Source of the DNA: Amblyomma americanum
Taxonomy: Eukaryota > Arthropoda > Arachnida > Ixodida > Ixodidae
NCBI RefSeq assembly: GCF_052857255.1
Contig: NC_135498.1
Coordinates: 116,193,134-116,257,133, forward strand
Direction: 5' to 3'
Length of the DNA: 64,000 nucleotides
Part shown: positions 54,214-63,925 of the stretch, in pieces
Position numbering within the stretch: position 1 is the stretch's first letter
Layout: each line of letters begins with the position of its first letter
The notes under the pieces: model-generated
Told to the model about the DNA's origin: nothing
Seen by the model: the letters and a program-made list of their open reading frames with translations, nothing else
The model's database searches: none
Program-made: the position numbers and the translations under genes

Positions 54214-54301
54214 AACCTGCGTAGTCGACAAGGCAACTGTCAAAGTGGTGCCTTCAGGCGTCGTCGGTGCTGCCAAATGGCGCGTCCAGGGATAGCACAG
54301 A

Positions 54302-54310
54302 GTTTATATA
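54302..54310 (-). promoter_or_regulatory. TATA box, monomer 1
   Basis: tatataaac on the minus strand. A start 25-35 nt downstream would fall at about 54285-54276, ahead of the leader and ORF1. Confidence 0.7.
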
Positions 54311-54319
54311 GGCGAGCGG

Positions 54320-54327
54320 TGACGTCA
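54320..54327. promoter_or_regulatory. CRE palindrome tgacgtca, monomer 1
   Basis: Perfect 8-base CREB/ATF consensus, 9 nt upstream of the TATA box. Confidence 0.65.
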
Positions 54328-54546
54328 CAGTCCCTCGTGGTACCCAGCAGACGAGGTAGATATCAGGGTTATCGGTGATGACCGTGCAGCGTTGGCCCGT
54401 CGGTCCAGATGTGTGCCACACGTGGAGGGGCGTGGAAATACAGAAGTGCTGCGCCAAGAACCTGCGTAGTCGACAAGGCAACTGTCAAAGTGGTGCCTTC
54501 AGGCGTCGTCGGTGCTGCCAAATGGCGCGTCCAGGGATAGCACAGA

Positions 54547-54555
54547 GTTTATATA
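54547..54555 (-). promoter_or_regulatory. TATA box, monomer 2
   Basis: Same sequence and context as in monomer 1, offset by 245 bp. Confidence 0.7.
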
Positions 54556-54564
54556 GGCGAGCGG

Positions 54565-54572
54565 TGACGTCA
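54565..54572. promoter_or_regulatory. CRE palindrome tgacgtca, monomer 2
   Basis: Identical to the site in monomer 1, offset by 245 bp. Confidence 0.65.
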
Positions 54573-54766
54573 CAGTCCCTCGTGGTACCCAGCAGACGAG
54601 GTAGATATCAGGGTTATCGGTGATGACCGTGCAGCGTTGGCCCGTCGGTCCAGATGTGTGCCACACGTGGAGGAACGTGGAAATACAGAAGTGCTGCGCC
54701 AAGAACCTGCGTAGTCGACAAGGCAACTGTCAAAGTGGTGCCTTCAGGCGTCGTCGGTGCTGCCAA

Positions 54767-56570
54767 CGTGTATTTTTTCTAAACCTGGTACTTCAAAACT
54801 GTTTCCTTAATTTCAATTTTTCAACAAAGAATTATTACTATTTTCTTCCTAGCTTCTGGCATTCAGCACAAATGATTTCTTTTACATGCGTATGCGAGAA
54901 GAGTATGTAGTTTTGTACCTTAGACAGTACCAAACGATTGCGGGACCTTAAATTTGTTCTTTTGCTTCTCCGAGGTTGCCGTGCCATAAGAAATGGTGAT
55001 GTCGCCATGACATCGGGAACAATGTGACGAGCTGACGCAACGTGAAGTGCAAGGCCTTGGTAGTTGTTAAGGTTAAGAAGGTGAACAAAAGCGCCGAAAA
55101 GAATGACAGATCCCATTGCTGAGCCTATTTTTCTGTATGCAATCACAAGCTGAGCCATGTAGCATGACCATGATTACCCAGTTGAATGCGCTGATGCGCT
55201 GCACTTTTAGCTCTGGAGCAGTGAAGGCACGCTTCAGCAAGTACTTAACTTAGGGCTTTCTGCGACCTGAAACCTGTGTACCTATATGAAAGCAGACTGC
55301 ATGTTGAAGTGGACACTACAGGCTCAGGTGACTTCTAGTGATTTTTTAAACCCGATGAAGAGTACCTTGTACTACATCTGTTAATTGCATCTACAGAAAC
55401 ACGTCGACACCATTGTCAGCCCGCTTAAAGAGTTGGAAGAGAAGCTTCTGAAATACTCAATTTGCAGTTTGAAAATCAGCCGCTGGTTCGAACCCGGTCC
55501 CGAATCACGACAGGTAGCTCTGACATAAGCCACATATTCTCGCATTGTTAGACCTGAGCAAAGATCCCTTTGTAAAGAATTAATTTGGTGTTATTTGGGG
55601 GCTTGGAGCGGGAAGCTGGTTTAGACAAAGCAACATACTTGGAAGACAGCCTATAAGAGCCCTACAGCTACACATTCCTGAAAAGGTGACTCTGTGGGAG
55701 CACTCTCCCACTTCCAATGTCACTTCAGCTACAGAATTGATGTCTCTTTGAAATGAAAATTGCTATCAAAGTCGTTCAATAAAATGTGTGCAGAGTCTTA
55801 TATTGAAATATAATGTCAATGCAGTGCATGCAATAAGGCGTGTATTGCAGTTCTTTGGATTCATTTCAATCTACCGAGATGTGTCCTCAAATTATATGCT
55901 GACTGGAGTTTCTGTACTTAGTCTGCATCAGAAATGTATCTCTTCTGATCAAAAATCAAGCCTTTAACCTGGTTTGTGCGGCAGGACAGCTTTACTGCTG
56001 CATCACCACAGGAACTCATTCACATTTGTTCATTCTTTGTCCTATCACCCACGATCACGTCACTTGCTTTTCAAGCTGCAAAGAATACAATCTTTTCAGT
56101 TCGCTTGTAAATATGGAGGAGGAGGAAAAACTTTATTAATTAGAATGGGAATTGGAAGATTCCACTTGGTGACATCAATGAACCAAACATAGCAACTGAA
56201 TATATGCCAGTTAAGGCAAGCATTGAACAGAAAAAGCAGCAAGGAAAACTTTGAACTTTATATTGGCGTTGTGACTTCAGGTCTTGTACATAATGCATTG
56301 CAAGTAATTGATTTCTCGAAATAAATTACAATTTCTTCGAATTTTTTAATGCATGATTACTGTTTGCAAATTGAACGTAATCGAATTATTTGTTTCGGTA
56401 AAAGATGAATAGTAATATGTTGAAATTTTTTTTTGTAAAGAGCAGTATAACATTGAGAACCATAACTCAGTGGCAAACACTGGTGTAGCACGAAATTCCC
56501 CCGCATTAGAAAGACAATGATCGAGCTGTCGAGAAGCTGCATGCGGGAAGATTTCAGCACATACAAGCCC
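54767..56570. other. No gene recognised; one 106-codon frame of unknown nature
   Basis: A minus-strand frame (55158-54838) encodes MAQLVIAYRKIGSAMGSVIL, a hydrophobic start like a membrane segment, followed by a basic middle (RQPRRSKRTNLRSRNRL). No family recognised and no splice or poly(A) context stands out. AATAAA occurs on the plus strand at about 55778. The ggttcgaaccc at about 55486 has no matching A box. Confidence 0.35.
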
Positions 56571-56579
56571 GAGTGGTCT

Positions 56580-57000
56580 GCATTTGACTAGCACCGTGTT
56601 GCACGCTCCACGTTTCACCACGACACCACAACAGAATGTTATTTTTAGTGAGGTTGAACTCACTAAAGCTAGGGCTTGGTCTGGTATTGTTTATAAGATT
56701 CCTCTCAAGTGTAGACATTCGTACATAGGCCAAACGTATCAGAGAGCACAAAAATAATCTTTGCACATGCAAAGGTTGCTGTCCCAACGTTGTCAAAACA
56801 GTTGTCTTGTTTCGCCATTCATAGCACCACTAAGGGACACAATGGAGACATTTTGTATCTGCTCAGGCACGAAATGTGTAACGAAGCTCTATAAGTACAA
56901 GATCACAAAATCAAGTGTGTTAAAATCTCCTGAGATTATAACACACTTGATTTTGTGATCTTGTACTTATACAGGAATGGTGTGCTTCTTGTCAAAAGTT
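56580..57000 (+). mobile_element. Penelope-like GIY-YIG fragment
   Basis: The plus strand near 56690-56755 reads GIVYKIPLKCRHSYIGQTYQ, an almost complete GIY...YIGQT signature. Another frame then gives REHKNNLCTCKGCCPN (H-x-x-N and the Cys-rich part). A piece with KITKSSVLKSPEI follows before a perfect palindrome. It is a broken copy, separate from the pair at 47.6-49.8 kb. The RT is absent. Confidence 0.65.
56891..56970. repeat. Perfect 32-bp inverted repeat with 16-nt loop
   Basis: Left arm 56891-56922 and right arm 56939-56970 are exact reverse complements (start ataagtacaagatcac; end gtgatcttgtacttat). The 16-nt loop (aaatctcctgagatta) itself can pair aatct with agatt. It sits within the Penelope-like fragment and duplicates part of its coding sequence in inverse orientation. 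Confidence 0.95.
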
Positions 57001-57088
57001 TTCGTTCACATTCCTCATCAACCAGTTGAAAGAACGAAGCATATCCGGTCTTGTCTTGCAGTGTCATCGAGTTTGCGCCTACTTATCT

Positions 57089-58538
57089 TCAACAACCGCA
57101 ATCTCGTCCACTTTTCTGTTTTTCTGAAGCAGAGAAGTTGTTTGCTTCTGGGGCAGAAAAGAAAAATATGGCATAGCGAACCTTCACGTAACTATTTTTC
57201 ATTGATGTAGGCCACCACTTACAAAACAAAGTAGAGTGGCTAGCATCGGACGGAAAACCCTGCAGGCCAAGCTCTCGATATGGGCACCGGCGGAACAGGT
57301 GACCGGGCTTCCCACAGTGGAAGCACAAACGCCGGCGGTCGGGCCACGCCAGACGTCCGCTCTGCGCAGGGATCCTCGATCACTCGGGATGCGCTGCTGC
57401 CCTGGCTGCACGGAGTGTAGCAGGACGTCGTGATGGTTAAGAAAAACTGCCGCTGGACTCGGGGCATGGCGTCGCAGCGCGTCAGCGTAGGTCGGGCGGC
57501 AGTAGTCGGTCTCGTTGGGCGGTGGAAATGCCTGTGGATTTGGCGTGGGGCGTCACAGAGCTTCAGCATGTCGGGCGGCAGTAGTCTGTCTGGGTATGCT
57601 GTGGTTCGGCGTGTAGTAACGGAGGCTGATAGCTTGCTGCACCTCTTCGCGGATAAAGGTCATAAGGGCGCTGGCCGCCTGCGACGTACCACAAGTCTTC
57701 TCTAGCTCCTCTCGGACAACAGCGGGGATCATGTCGCGGAGACAGTCGGTATTGCTGTTGAAAACCGGGAGGGCCTCCGTAACAGAAGCAGCAAGGACTG
57801 GCCGGTCGTACGCGATGGAACGCTGCCAGATGATCTGCTCCATCGTGACTGCCTCCGCTAGAAACTCGGCAACAGTGCGGGGGGGGGGGGGGGGGGGCTG
57901 CGCACGAGGCCGGCGAATAGCTGTTCTTTAAAACCGCGCATCAGGTGGCGCAGCTTTTTGGCTTTCGACATGGTTGGATCAGCTCGTCGGAAGAGCCGCG
58001 TCATGTCTTCGACGTACATGTTAACCGTTTCGTTGGGAATTTGCATACGGGACTGCAAGGCTCGTTCAGCTCGGTCCCGACGATCAGCGCTGTCATACGC
58101 GGTGAGCAGTTAACGTCGGAACTGAGGCCATGATGAAAGATTGTCCTCACGGTTTTTGTACCACGTACGAGCACCGTCCTCCAAGCTGAAGAAAATGTTT
58201 CTCAGCTTGGCGGCGTCATCCCATTGGTTAAATGCGGCGACACGTTCAAACTGGAGGAGCTTGTCTTCCACGTCCTCCAGTTGAGTCCTGTGAAAAGACT
58301 TTGGCAGCAGTGGGTTCTGGAGGGCGTAGTACGCGGCGCCTTGCATGACCGGTTGAGAGGTAGGCGCCGAGGGAGCGTCAAATGGCTTGAGCACAGGAGG
58401 CAGTCGGCCAGGCGGCGAGGTTGTCTCCAATAGCCCATGCTCAGGGGGCGGTCCAAGATTTCGACGGCTGACCCGGTGCACTGGCGTGTCGACAGAGAGA
58501 GGTCTGGGGTCCTCGGTGTTCGGAAGGGTGTGCGACAT
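57089..58538 (-). pseudogene. Ty3/gypsy-type gag, nearly complete, broken by a G run
   Basis: ATG at 58538. The first frame (to 58110) has a Pro-rich N-terminus, then FERVAAFNQWDDAAKLRNIF and FSLEDGARTWYKN, the W...A...L-x-G-A-x-x-W pattern of retrotransposon gag. The next frame (58058-57858) has VNMYVEDMTRLFRRADPTMS and KKLRHLMRGFKEQLFAGLV. The third (57843-57553) continues with a MEQIIWQRS helix. A knuckle CFHCGKPGHLFRRC (57328-57285) closes it. A 19-G run at 57879-57897 and at least two more shifts break the frame. Protease and pol are missing beyond 57089. Confidence 0.8.
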
Positions 58539-58575
58539 ATTCCAGAGCGATTAACCTAGCACCTCCACCACAAAA
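58539..58575 (-). promoter_or_regulatory. Probable primer-binding site region of gypsy-type element
   Basis: On the minus strand, after an LTR-like end tgtaaca (58582-58576), follows ttttgtggtggaggtgctag. The tggtggaggtgc stretch begins with TGG a few bases past the LTR end, as expected for pairing with a tRNA 3' end. Which tRNA cannot be told. Confidence 0.5.
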
Positions 58576-58900
58576 TGTTACAAATGGGTTGAAGAATCAA
58601 AAGGCTAGGCACAGGCCGCAAGGAATCAAGCAGTGTCCCAGCTGCAAAGAGCACGCGCGTCTCACTTCTTTGTCCTCAAGGCGCCGCCCGGGGACACCTG
58701 GCGGCAGGAGTAATACTATGAGATACCATTCGGCGTTCAAAAGCGAAGGCCTGACAGGAACGAGTTCAAAACCAAGCACTTTGTCAATAACAGGATATTA
58801 AATTTACGAGACAGAGCCTCTCCTGGGGCAAGCGGTGAAAGAAGAGAAATCCTTATGAGCCGCTCTATACAGGGTTGTATGTTCTGCGTGAGTGCCAATG
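58576..58900 (-). repeat. 5' LTR of the gypsy-type gag element, outer end uncertain
   Basis: The segment upstream of the primer-binding region on the minus strand should be the 5' LTR, ending tgtaaca at 58576. The partner 3' LTR is not in the window, so the outer boundary (about 58880-58910) is a guess. Confidence 0.4.
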
Positions 58901-61130
58901 CACATGACTCATGATATTCTTTGCGGAAGGACCCAGAAAAGAAATGGAAGAGGAAAACACGGTTTCAATAATCGCCGTAGAAAATATCTGACATTGAAGG
59001 GGTGGAGACACAAAACTTTTGGTTGGCGTGTTCTTTGTTTCAAAAGTTGCGTATTGCCCCAGTACGCATGTTACACACTGTGCAATTCATATAAGTGCAG
59101 TAAAAACATTTTTATTGCATTATTTTTATTGAGCGATTTCGGTTTCGGTTTCTGAACGCCGGGGTGTGCTGCGACGTCACGATCAGGGAAGAGCAGCAAC
59201 CCTGGTCACATGGGGCCCAAAAGTTGTGACGCACGTATTGCTGCGTCGTCTGCTCTCGTACACATGCTGTACATAGCAGCGCCTTTCGAAATCATATTCC
59301 GACAGACTTGGTCGGAACTGCGATGTGCTAAGAAAAGTCTAGAGAACGAGGAATGACACTGAGTCCTGAACCCAAGCGGCTCGCTGCGGCCGGTCTCAAT
59401 CGCCATACAACGTATGCCAGCGCGGTTTCAGCGTTCTATTTAGCTTTGGCACTTCGACGCCCATGCTCGGAGGACGTGTGTGTCGGTGGCCCGCCGCTGA
59501 CCCTGGTCACATTACAGCGACACGATGGCTCACTTTTCCTACCGATCAATATACGTCTCTGCCTTCACTTCGCGCCTAGCGCGCAGCCGCGCTGCGAGAC
59601 TACTCAGGGTCCCGTGGCTGCTGATCACGATATCTGCTGCTTCTTTAGCAGTCGGTCCATGCATTCGCTAAATGAATGCTTCCACACAATTGTGCGGGAT
59701 TCAGCATTTACCGCACAGGTACGTAACTCCTCCAGGAATGCGCCCAAGACGAGGACTGCATCTCGGCGCTACTTTTGTTTACATATCTGCATCTGTATAC
59801 AGGCAGCAATTGCGCGTTAGTTCGGCAGGAATTTCAAGCTGCGTTATACTTAGGTTAAGCAAGCTCTTATGTTTTGCGCCGGTTTCGGGTTTAGTTGTTT
59901 GCGCAGTGCGATAACTTTGCAAGAATCGCCGAAGAATACGAGCGCCAGCCTGGAGAATGCTTCATAGCCAGGTTGTCGAGAACGCGTAGGACCGGTGTTT
60001 CTGATTCGTTGTAACTGTCATTTTCCGTTTTCCTATGAGTGAAATAATTGAATTTAAATTGAATTATTTAGTTGTATGTTCGGTGTCCATTTGCGATAAA
60101 TAAAATGGCTTAATTTGCTGCCCTCAAGCTACGCCGACGACTGCTAGCGGCAGCCGCGGGCGCCTACAGCAGTGGCCGACAGACTGGGTCACACCGCCTA
60201 GCAGCGGCGCTTCCCGCTTTATGTATTTGCGTCCTGGGATGTAAACAATCCATGATATAAGGTCACTGTTGTCAGAACTATGCTAGATGACCATATGTAT
60301 CCGCTAAAACTTCTGAACTCGCTCTCCACAATCGCCGACATAGCACATACGAACACGGCGTTCTCGCTAAGCCTATTCGTATTGCAGGTGAGCCGAAGGG
60401 TGAACATATGAAATGCAGTCGCTCCTTTCGCTTATCCGCATTGCGGAGAAGGTGGAAACAAGAGAGTCATCGTCTCATAGACCTGAAGGGTTCGCTCGGC
60501 CGCCGACATAAGGTGTCGGCACGGCGCGTCAGCGACGGCATACACGCCGATCAGCACACCGACCGCTCAGTCGCCGAAGCAGCGTCTCGCCGATGTCGCC
60601 GTTCATAGTACGTCACGTTACTGTGTGGTGATGTCACTGCTATTCACTGATATCGTTCCCAGGGCTCTACGTCACCACCTATAGCGCTAGCGATGAGCCT
60701 CTATCGTTAGAAAGAGCACCTAGGGACTCTTCGGCGCTCAATTAAAATATATTTTAAGCGCTTGTTGCGTCCAATACTTCGCTGTGGGTGACCTTACATA
60801 CAGAGGAAGCCCATAACAAGCTTACTATAGCCTCAAAATTTAATGTCCTAACCCCTTTTATCAGCTAAAGATTTCCCTTTGAAGTTTTCACCGTTGTTTA
60901 TGTCAGTTCGTCTACACAGAGCTAGCTCATAGTACTTTGAAATTCGTCTAAGCTTTGGGTTCTTTTTGGCATTCCGGGGCAAAGTATTCACATTCCTCAG
61001 CAAGATGCTCCTCTGCGATACATTTTTTGTATAAATATAAACAAAGCAGAGGGCTCATAACATTTAAAACGTATGCCTTTAACACATTATTAAATTTCAC
61101 TGAAAATAATATTAATAATAATTGGCTTTT
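58901..61130. other. No gene recognised
   Basis: Includes a 155-codon plus-strand frame (59353-59820), a GC-richer region with no motif I recognise, and another GC-rich patch at 60120-60620. AATAAA at about 60101 on the plus strand. Parts could be promoter or old transposon, but nothing supports a specific call. Confidence 0.4.
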
Positions 61131-61345
61131 GGGGAAAGGAAATGGCGCAGTATCTGTCTCATATATCGTTGGACACCGGAATCGCGCCGTAAGGGAAGGG
61201 ATAAAGGAGGAAGTAAAAGAAGAAAGGAAAACAGAGGTGACGTAGTGGAGGGATCCGGAATAATTTCGACCACCTGGGTATCTTTAACTGCACTGACATC
61301 GCCCAGCACACGGGCGCCTTAGAGTTTTGCCTCCATAAAAACGCA
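61131..61345. repeat. Repeat with SINE-like second half
   Basis: The second half (61245-61345: ggagggatccggaataattt, cgaccacctgggtatcttta, actgcactgacatcgcccag, cacacgggcgcc) matches the body of the SINE copies in minus orientation (compare 24255-24330) but lacks the tRNA-like head. The first half (ggaaaggaaatggcgcagta..., gggaagggataaaggagg) is a separate segment whose origin I cannot prove. A composite or a SINE variant. Confidence 0.55.
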
Positions 61346-62059
61346 GCCGCTCGTACTCATTTTTTATCGCTTTAACAAACAGCGCTCTATGGTTTGATCG
61401 TCCATGGCGCGTGCGTATTTTAGTGACGTCAGCAGCTGCCCCAAGTAGCGCAGAGTCCATTTGTGTTTTTCAATTTATATGCCGCGAGCTCCAGCTAAAG
61501 GTCATCAACTTAAGTTCACCACACAAGACTGAAACTGAAGCTTTATGCGTTGTCTTTTCACGATTTCAAGAGTAGCATTTGCCGTTTTGTTTGTGAACGT
61601 TCAGAAATGTGTGGCATTTTTTCCAGGGGCAGAATTCTGAACTTTCAAAGGAATTTTTTGAAATGCTTTTGAGCTATTTTGCTTTCAAAATAGAATCTTT
61701 CCAGTTTTTATCCGAACAAACACAAAACTTCATGAAAACCAAAGCTTCCTTTCTCGTTTAGGCGGTTTTGTAAAAATTTTTTGGAACCCCGTGTGTAAGC
61801 TGACAGCTAACAGACGTTTGCTCTATATAAGGTGGCTGGAAGTCTCGTCTAGCGCCAACCAATATTTCCTTTCTTGGAAAAATTTAATATTTTGCTGCCA
61901 TTCTGTTGATTATAGCTTTTTAAAGTGAGAATGAGAATCACAGGTTAAAAGAATTATTAATTACCAATCAATAGGGTGTACAGTGCATTAAGGGTGAGAA
62001 GAGTTCCTGAAGAGTGGGTAGGCTAGGGAAATGAGGGAAAAGTCGGCTTTAAGAACAAG
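61346..62059. other. No gene recognised
   Basis: AT-rich with short open frames only. Confidence 0.45.
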
Positions 62060-62760
62060 TATTTAATATTTTGACAAATAACTTTGAGTAAATGCTTCGA
62101 AGCGAGATGATATTGAGCAGACATTATCGCTGATGCAAACAAAACAGGGTATTTCTTGCATAGTCCGTTCTTGTTTCGTTTCCAATGTAGACACCACCAG
62201 GGGGCTAAAGTACATATGTGTGTGCGTCACTGAAAAAAAGTGGGTTCGTTCCATGCATTGGCTGTCATCGTTCACGTCCTTCAAGGGCGCTTCACGCGCA
62301 CACTACAGTATTGTGCACGTTCTTCACGCCGTTTAAGCACTTGCTCCTTGGAAATAAACGAAACTCTCGGACGCGATCTGCATTGACTCGGGATACATGA
62401 TATCCGTTATTAACAAAATCACTGACGCGTATATGATCAGTGTCATCTGTCCGGTTGTTGTTGCCTCAAATACGATGGCACTTAGCCGAGATGGGCTATT
62501 GGCCATGGTTTAGTGCAGATCGAAACACCGGTCCGGTGTTGCTAGTCCGGTCCGGTCTGGTTGTTGCTAGTTGGAGAGCGCTTTTTCATTTTTTTTCTGC
62601 TGCACACGTGCCGGTTCGAAACAAGAAATTATGTGGCTGTAGCCAACATAATAAAAAATATGGGCAACATACGCAAACTGTACTGAACCACCCAGAAATT
62701 GAAGGGCGTCCCTATGTCGTCTTTTAATTTTGCCAAATGAGGTCAAACTCTCTGTTTTGG
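62060..62760. repeat. Copy of dispersed repeat A
   Basis: Has gatacatgatatccgttatt at 62392 (compare gagacatgatatccatcgtt at 36136), ccggttgttgttg, a gcacacgtgccggttcg block, gggcaacatacgc and ttttgccaaatgaggtc in the order seen at 35.9-36.4 and 24.7-24.9 kb. Non-coding. Confidence 0.6.
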
Positions 62761-63329
62761 AAGCGTGGTGTATATTCCCTTGCGGAACGACATATGCATA
62801 ACACATCTAGAAGATTTCCACAAGGGAGGTGTGTCTTCTGTTAGGTGTGGGGATGAGACATATAAATTTATTTTTATATCTCAAAAAGGCGTTGCCGCAG
62901 GCAGCAACCTAATATCCCTTTTGCAAAGTCGCGTGAAATATTGTAACGTAGTGGCGACTGCAGTCCGGCGAGCAGGAAGACAGAGAATGAGGAATATTCC
63001 ATTCGAAACTCTTTATTAGGCTGACTTGCCTTCACAAACAACTGAAAGAGTATGCGGCGGCGTAACAGCAGGAATGCTCAGCAGTCGTTTAGCAGAATGC
63101 CAGCCGCTCTAGGCCGTGCTCAATTTAAAGCTGATAACTAACTTTCGAGACTCGGCGCGCAAATTTACTACGGCAATCTGGAACAACCTGGAATCCGCTC
63201 TGCCTGCATGCGATCAATCGAGATAAATCTGGCCGCATCTTGCGTCACAAAAACGAAGCAATAGACGCACGCACCAGCGCGTTTGAAGAAGGAACAAACA
63301 GTACAAAGATCCGTGGCAATGTATAAGAA
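62761..63329. other. No gene recognised
   Basis: Lies between repeat A and segment C copies and may be a diverged part of the same long element. No motif. Confidence 0.4.
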
Positions 63330-63550
63330 GTGCTGTCCCTCTGTGACCCGAAGTACGTATTTCCTATTATCCCCATCCTTGCTTCCTCCACGCACGTACC
63401 AAATTCTTGCAACCAGATAATGTTGGCAACACCCCGTTTGAAGACATTGGCAGTTTTATTGCTCTTAGGGACTCTGTGTTGGCTTTAAACAACAAAGCGA
63501 GCGTGGCTGTTGCAAATTCATCGTACCCAAGCATGAGGACACCTGCACCG
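63330..63550. repeat. Copy of dispersed repeat segment C
   Basis: Aligns with 37093-37265 through tgtccctctgtgacccgaag, ttatccccat, accagataatgttgg and ctttaaacaacaaagcgagc with gtggct. It follows a copy of repeat A, as at 36.9 kb. Confidence 0.6.
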
Positions 63551-63689
63551 GGTGAAAGGGGTGAGGGGATAAAAAAGAAGTAGAAAAGAGAGTACCAAGA
63601 AAATGAAGTCACCATGAAAAGTCAGGAAGCGTTCGGTAAAGTAATATAGCCCATCGTGCTGGCCAGTTCTCAAGAAGCAGAGCAGTGCC

Positions 63690-63925
63690 TTGGACGCCTT
63701 CACCGCCGAGGATCACCGCGGCCAGCGGCCGCGGCGTTTATCGCACTTTGAAGAGGTGCCTGACACCTACCACACGGTGTGGGCCTGCCCGCAGAACCCA
63801 TCCCTACCCCCTATCCCAAACTCCACCCGAGAGGACTGGGAGGCGACCCTGTCCGGCTGCTGCAACCGCCAATGGGGTGCCTGACTGGGTATCCCACTTA
63901 GTGGTTGTAAGGGCGTGACCCTTCA
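63690..63925 (+). pseudogene. LINE ORF2 C-terminal fragment
   Basis: The plus strand encodes FEEVPDTYHTVWACPQNPSL, then STREDWEATLSGC, then in another frame AAATANGVPDWVSH. The pattern TYH-x-VWAC, P-x-PTRE-x-WE and GVPDW is the end of an RNase H-bearing I-group LINE. 5'-truncated, with one frameshift, and a caccaccatcaccag tail near 63970. Confidence 0.65.

Larger units (their letters stand above)
49895..54766 (-). mobile_element. Nearly intact CR1/L2-like LINE with monomeric promoter
   Basis: Minus strand, 4.9 kb: 2.3 tandem 245-bp monomers (54766-54214), leader, intact ORF1 (54064-53276), a 43-nt gap, ORF2 (53232-50303: endonuclease, RT, C-terminal region), 3' UTR with AATAAA and a T/A-rich end near 49895-49920. 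There is no RNase H. ORF2 has three lesions only: a 37-bp tandem duplication (52566-52639), a one-base shift near 51590 in a homopolymer, and a TAG just before YADD (51142-51140). It is the youngest autonomous-type element in the window. Confidence 0.85.
54214..54766 (-). promoter_or_regulatory. Monomeric LINE promoter: 2.26 tandem copies of 245 bp
   Basis: Units start with aacctgcgtagtcgac at 54214, 54459 and 54704. The first two units differ at only two adjacent bases visible by eye (aggggcg against aggaacg), and the third is cut at 54766. On the minus strand each full unit has a CRE palindrome tgacgtca, then, 9 nt later, a TATA box tatataaac pointing into the LINE. It also has an E-box (cacgtg at 54418-54423, and in unit 2). 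The array lies just upstream of the leader and ORF1. An identical 75-codon minus-strand frame in each unit is judged a by-product. Confidence 0.8.

Noticed and set aside
54254..54726. Identical 75-codon minus-strand frame in each promoter monomer
   Set aside because: It repeats because the DNA repeats, crosses the TATA and start region and has no known motif.
55480..55510. ggttcgaaccc, a perfect B-box-like sequence, as a possible tRNA or SINE
   Set aside because: No A box at the right distance upstream and no cloverleaf; likely chance.
59353..59820. 155-codon plus-strand frame
   Set aside because: Located in a GC-richer patch with no domain, no splice signals and another overlapping frame; insufficient support.
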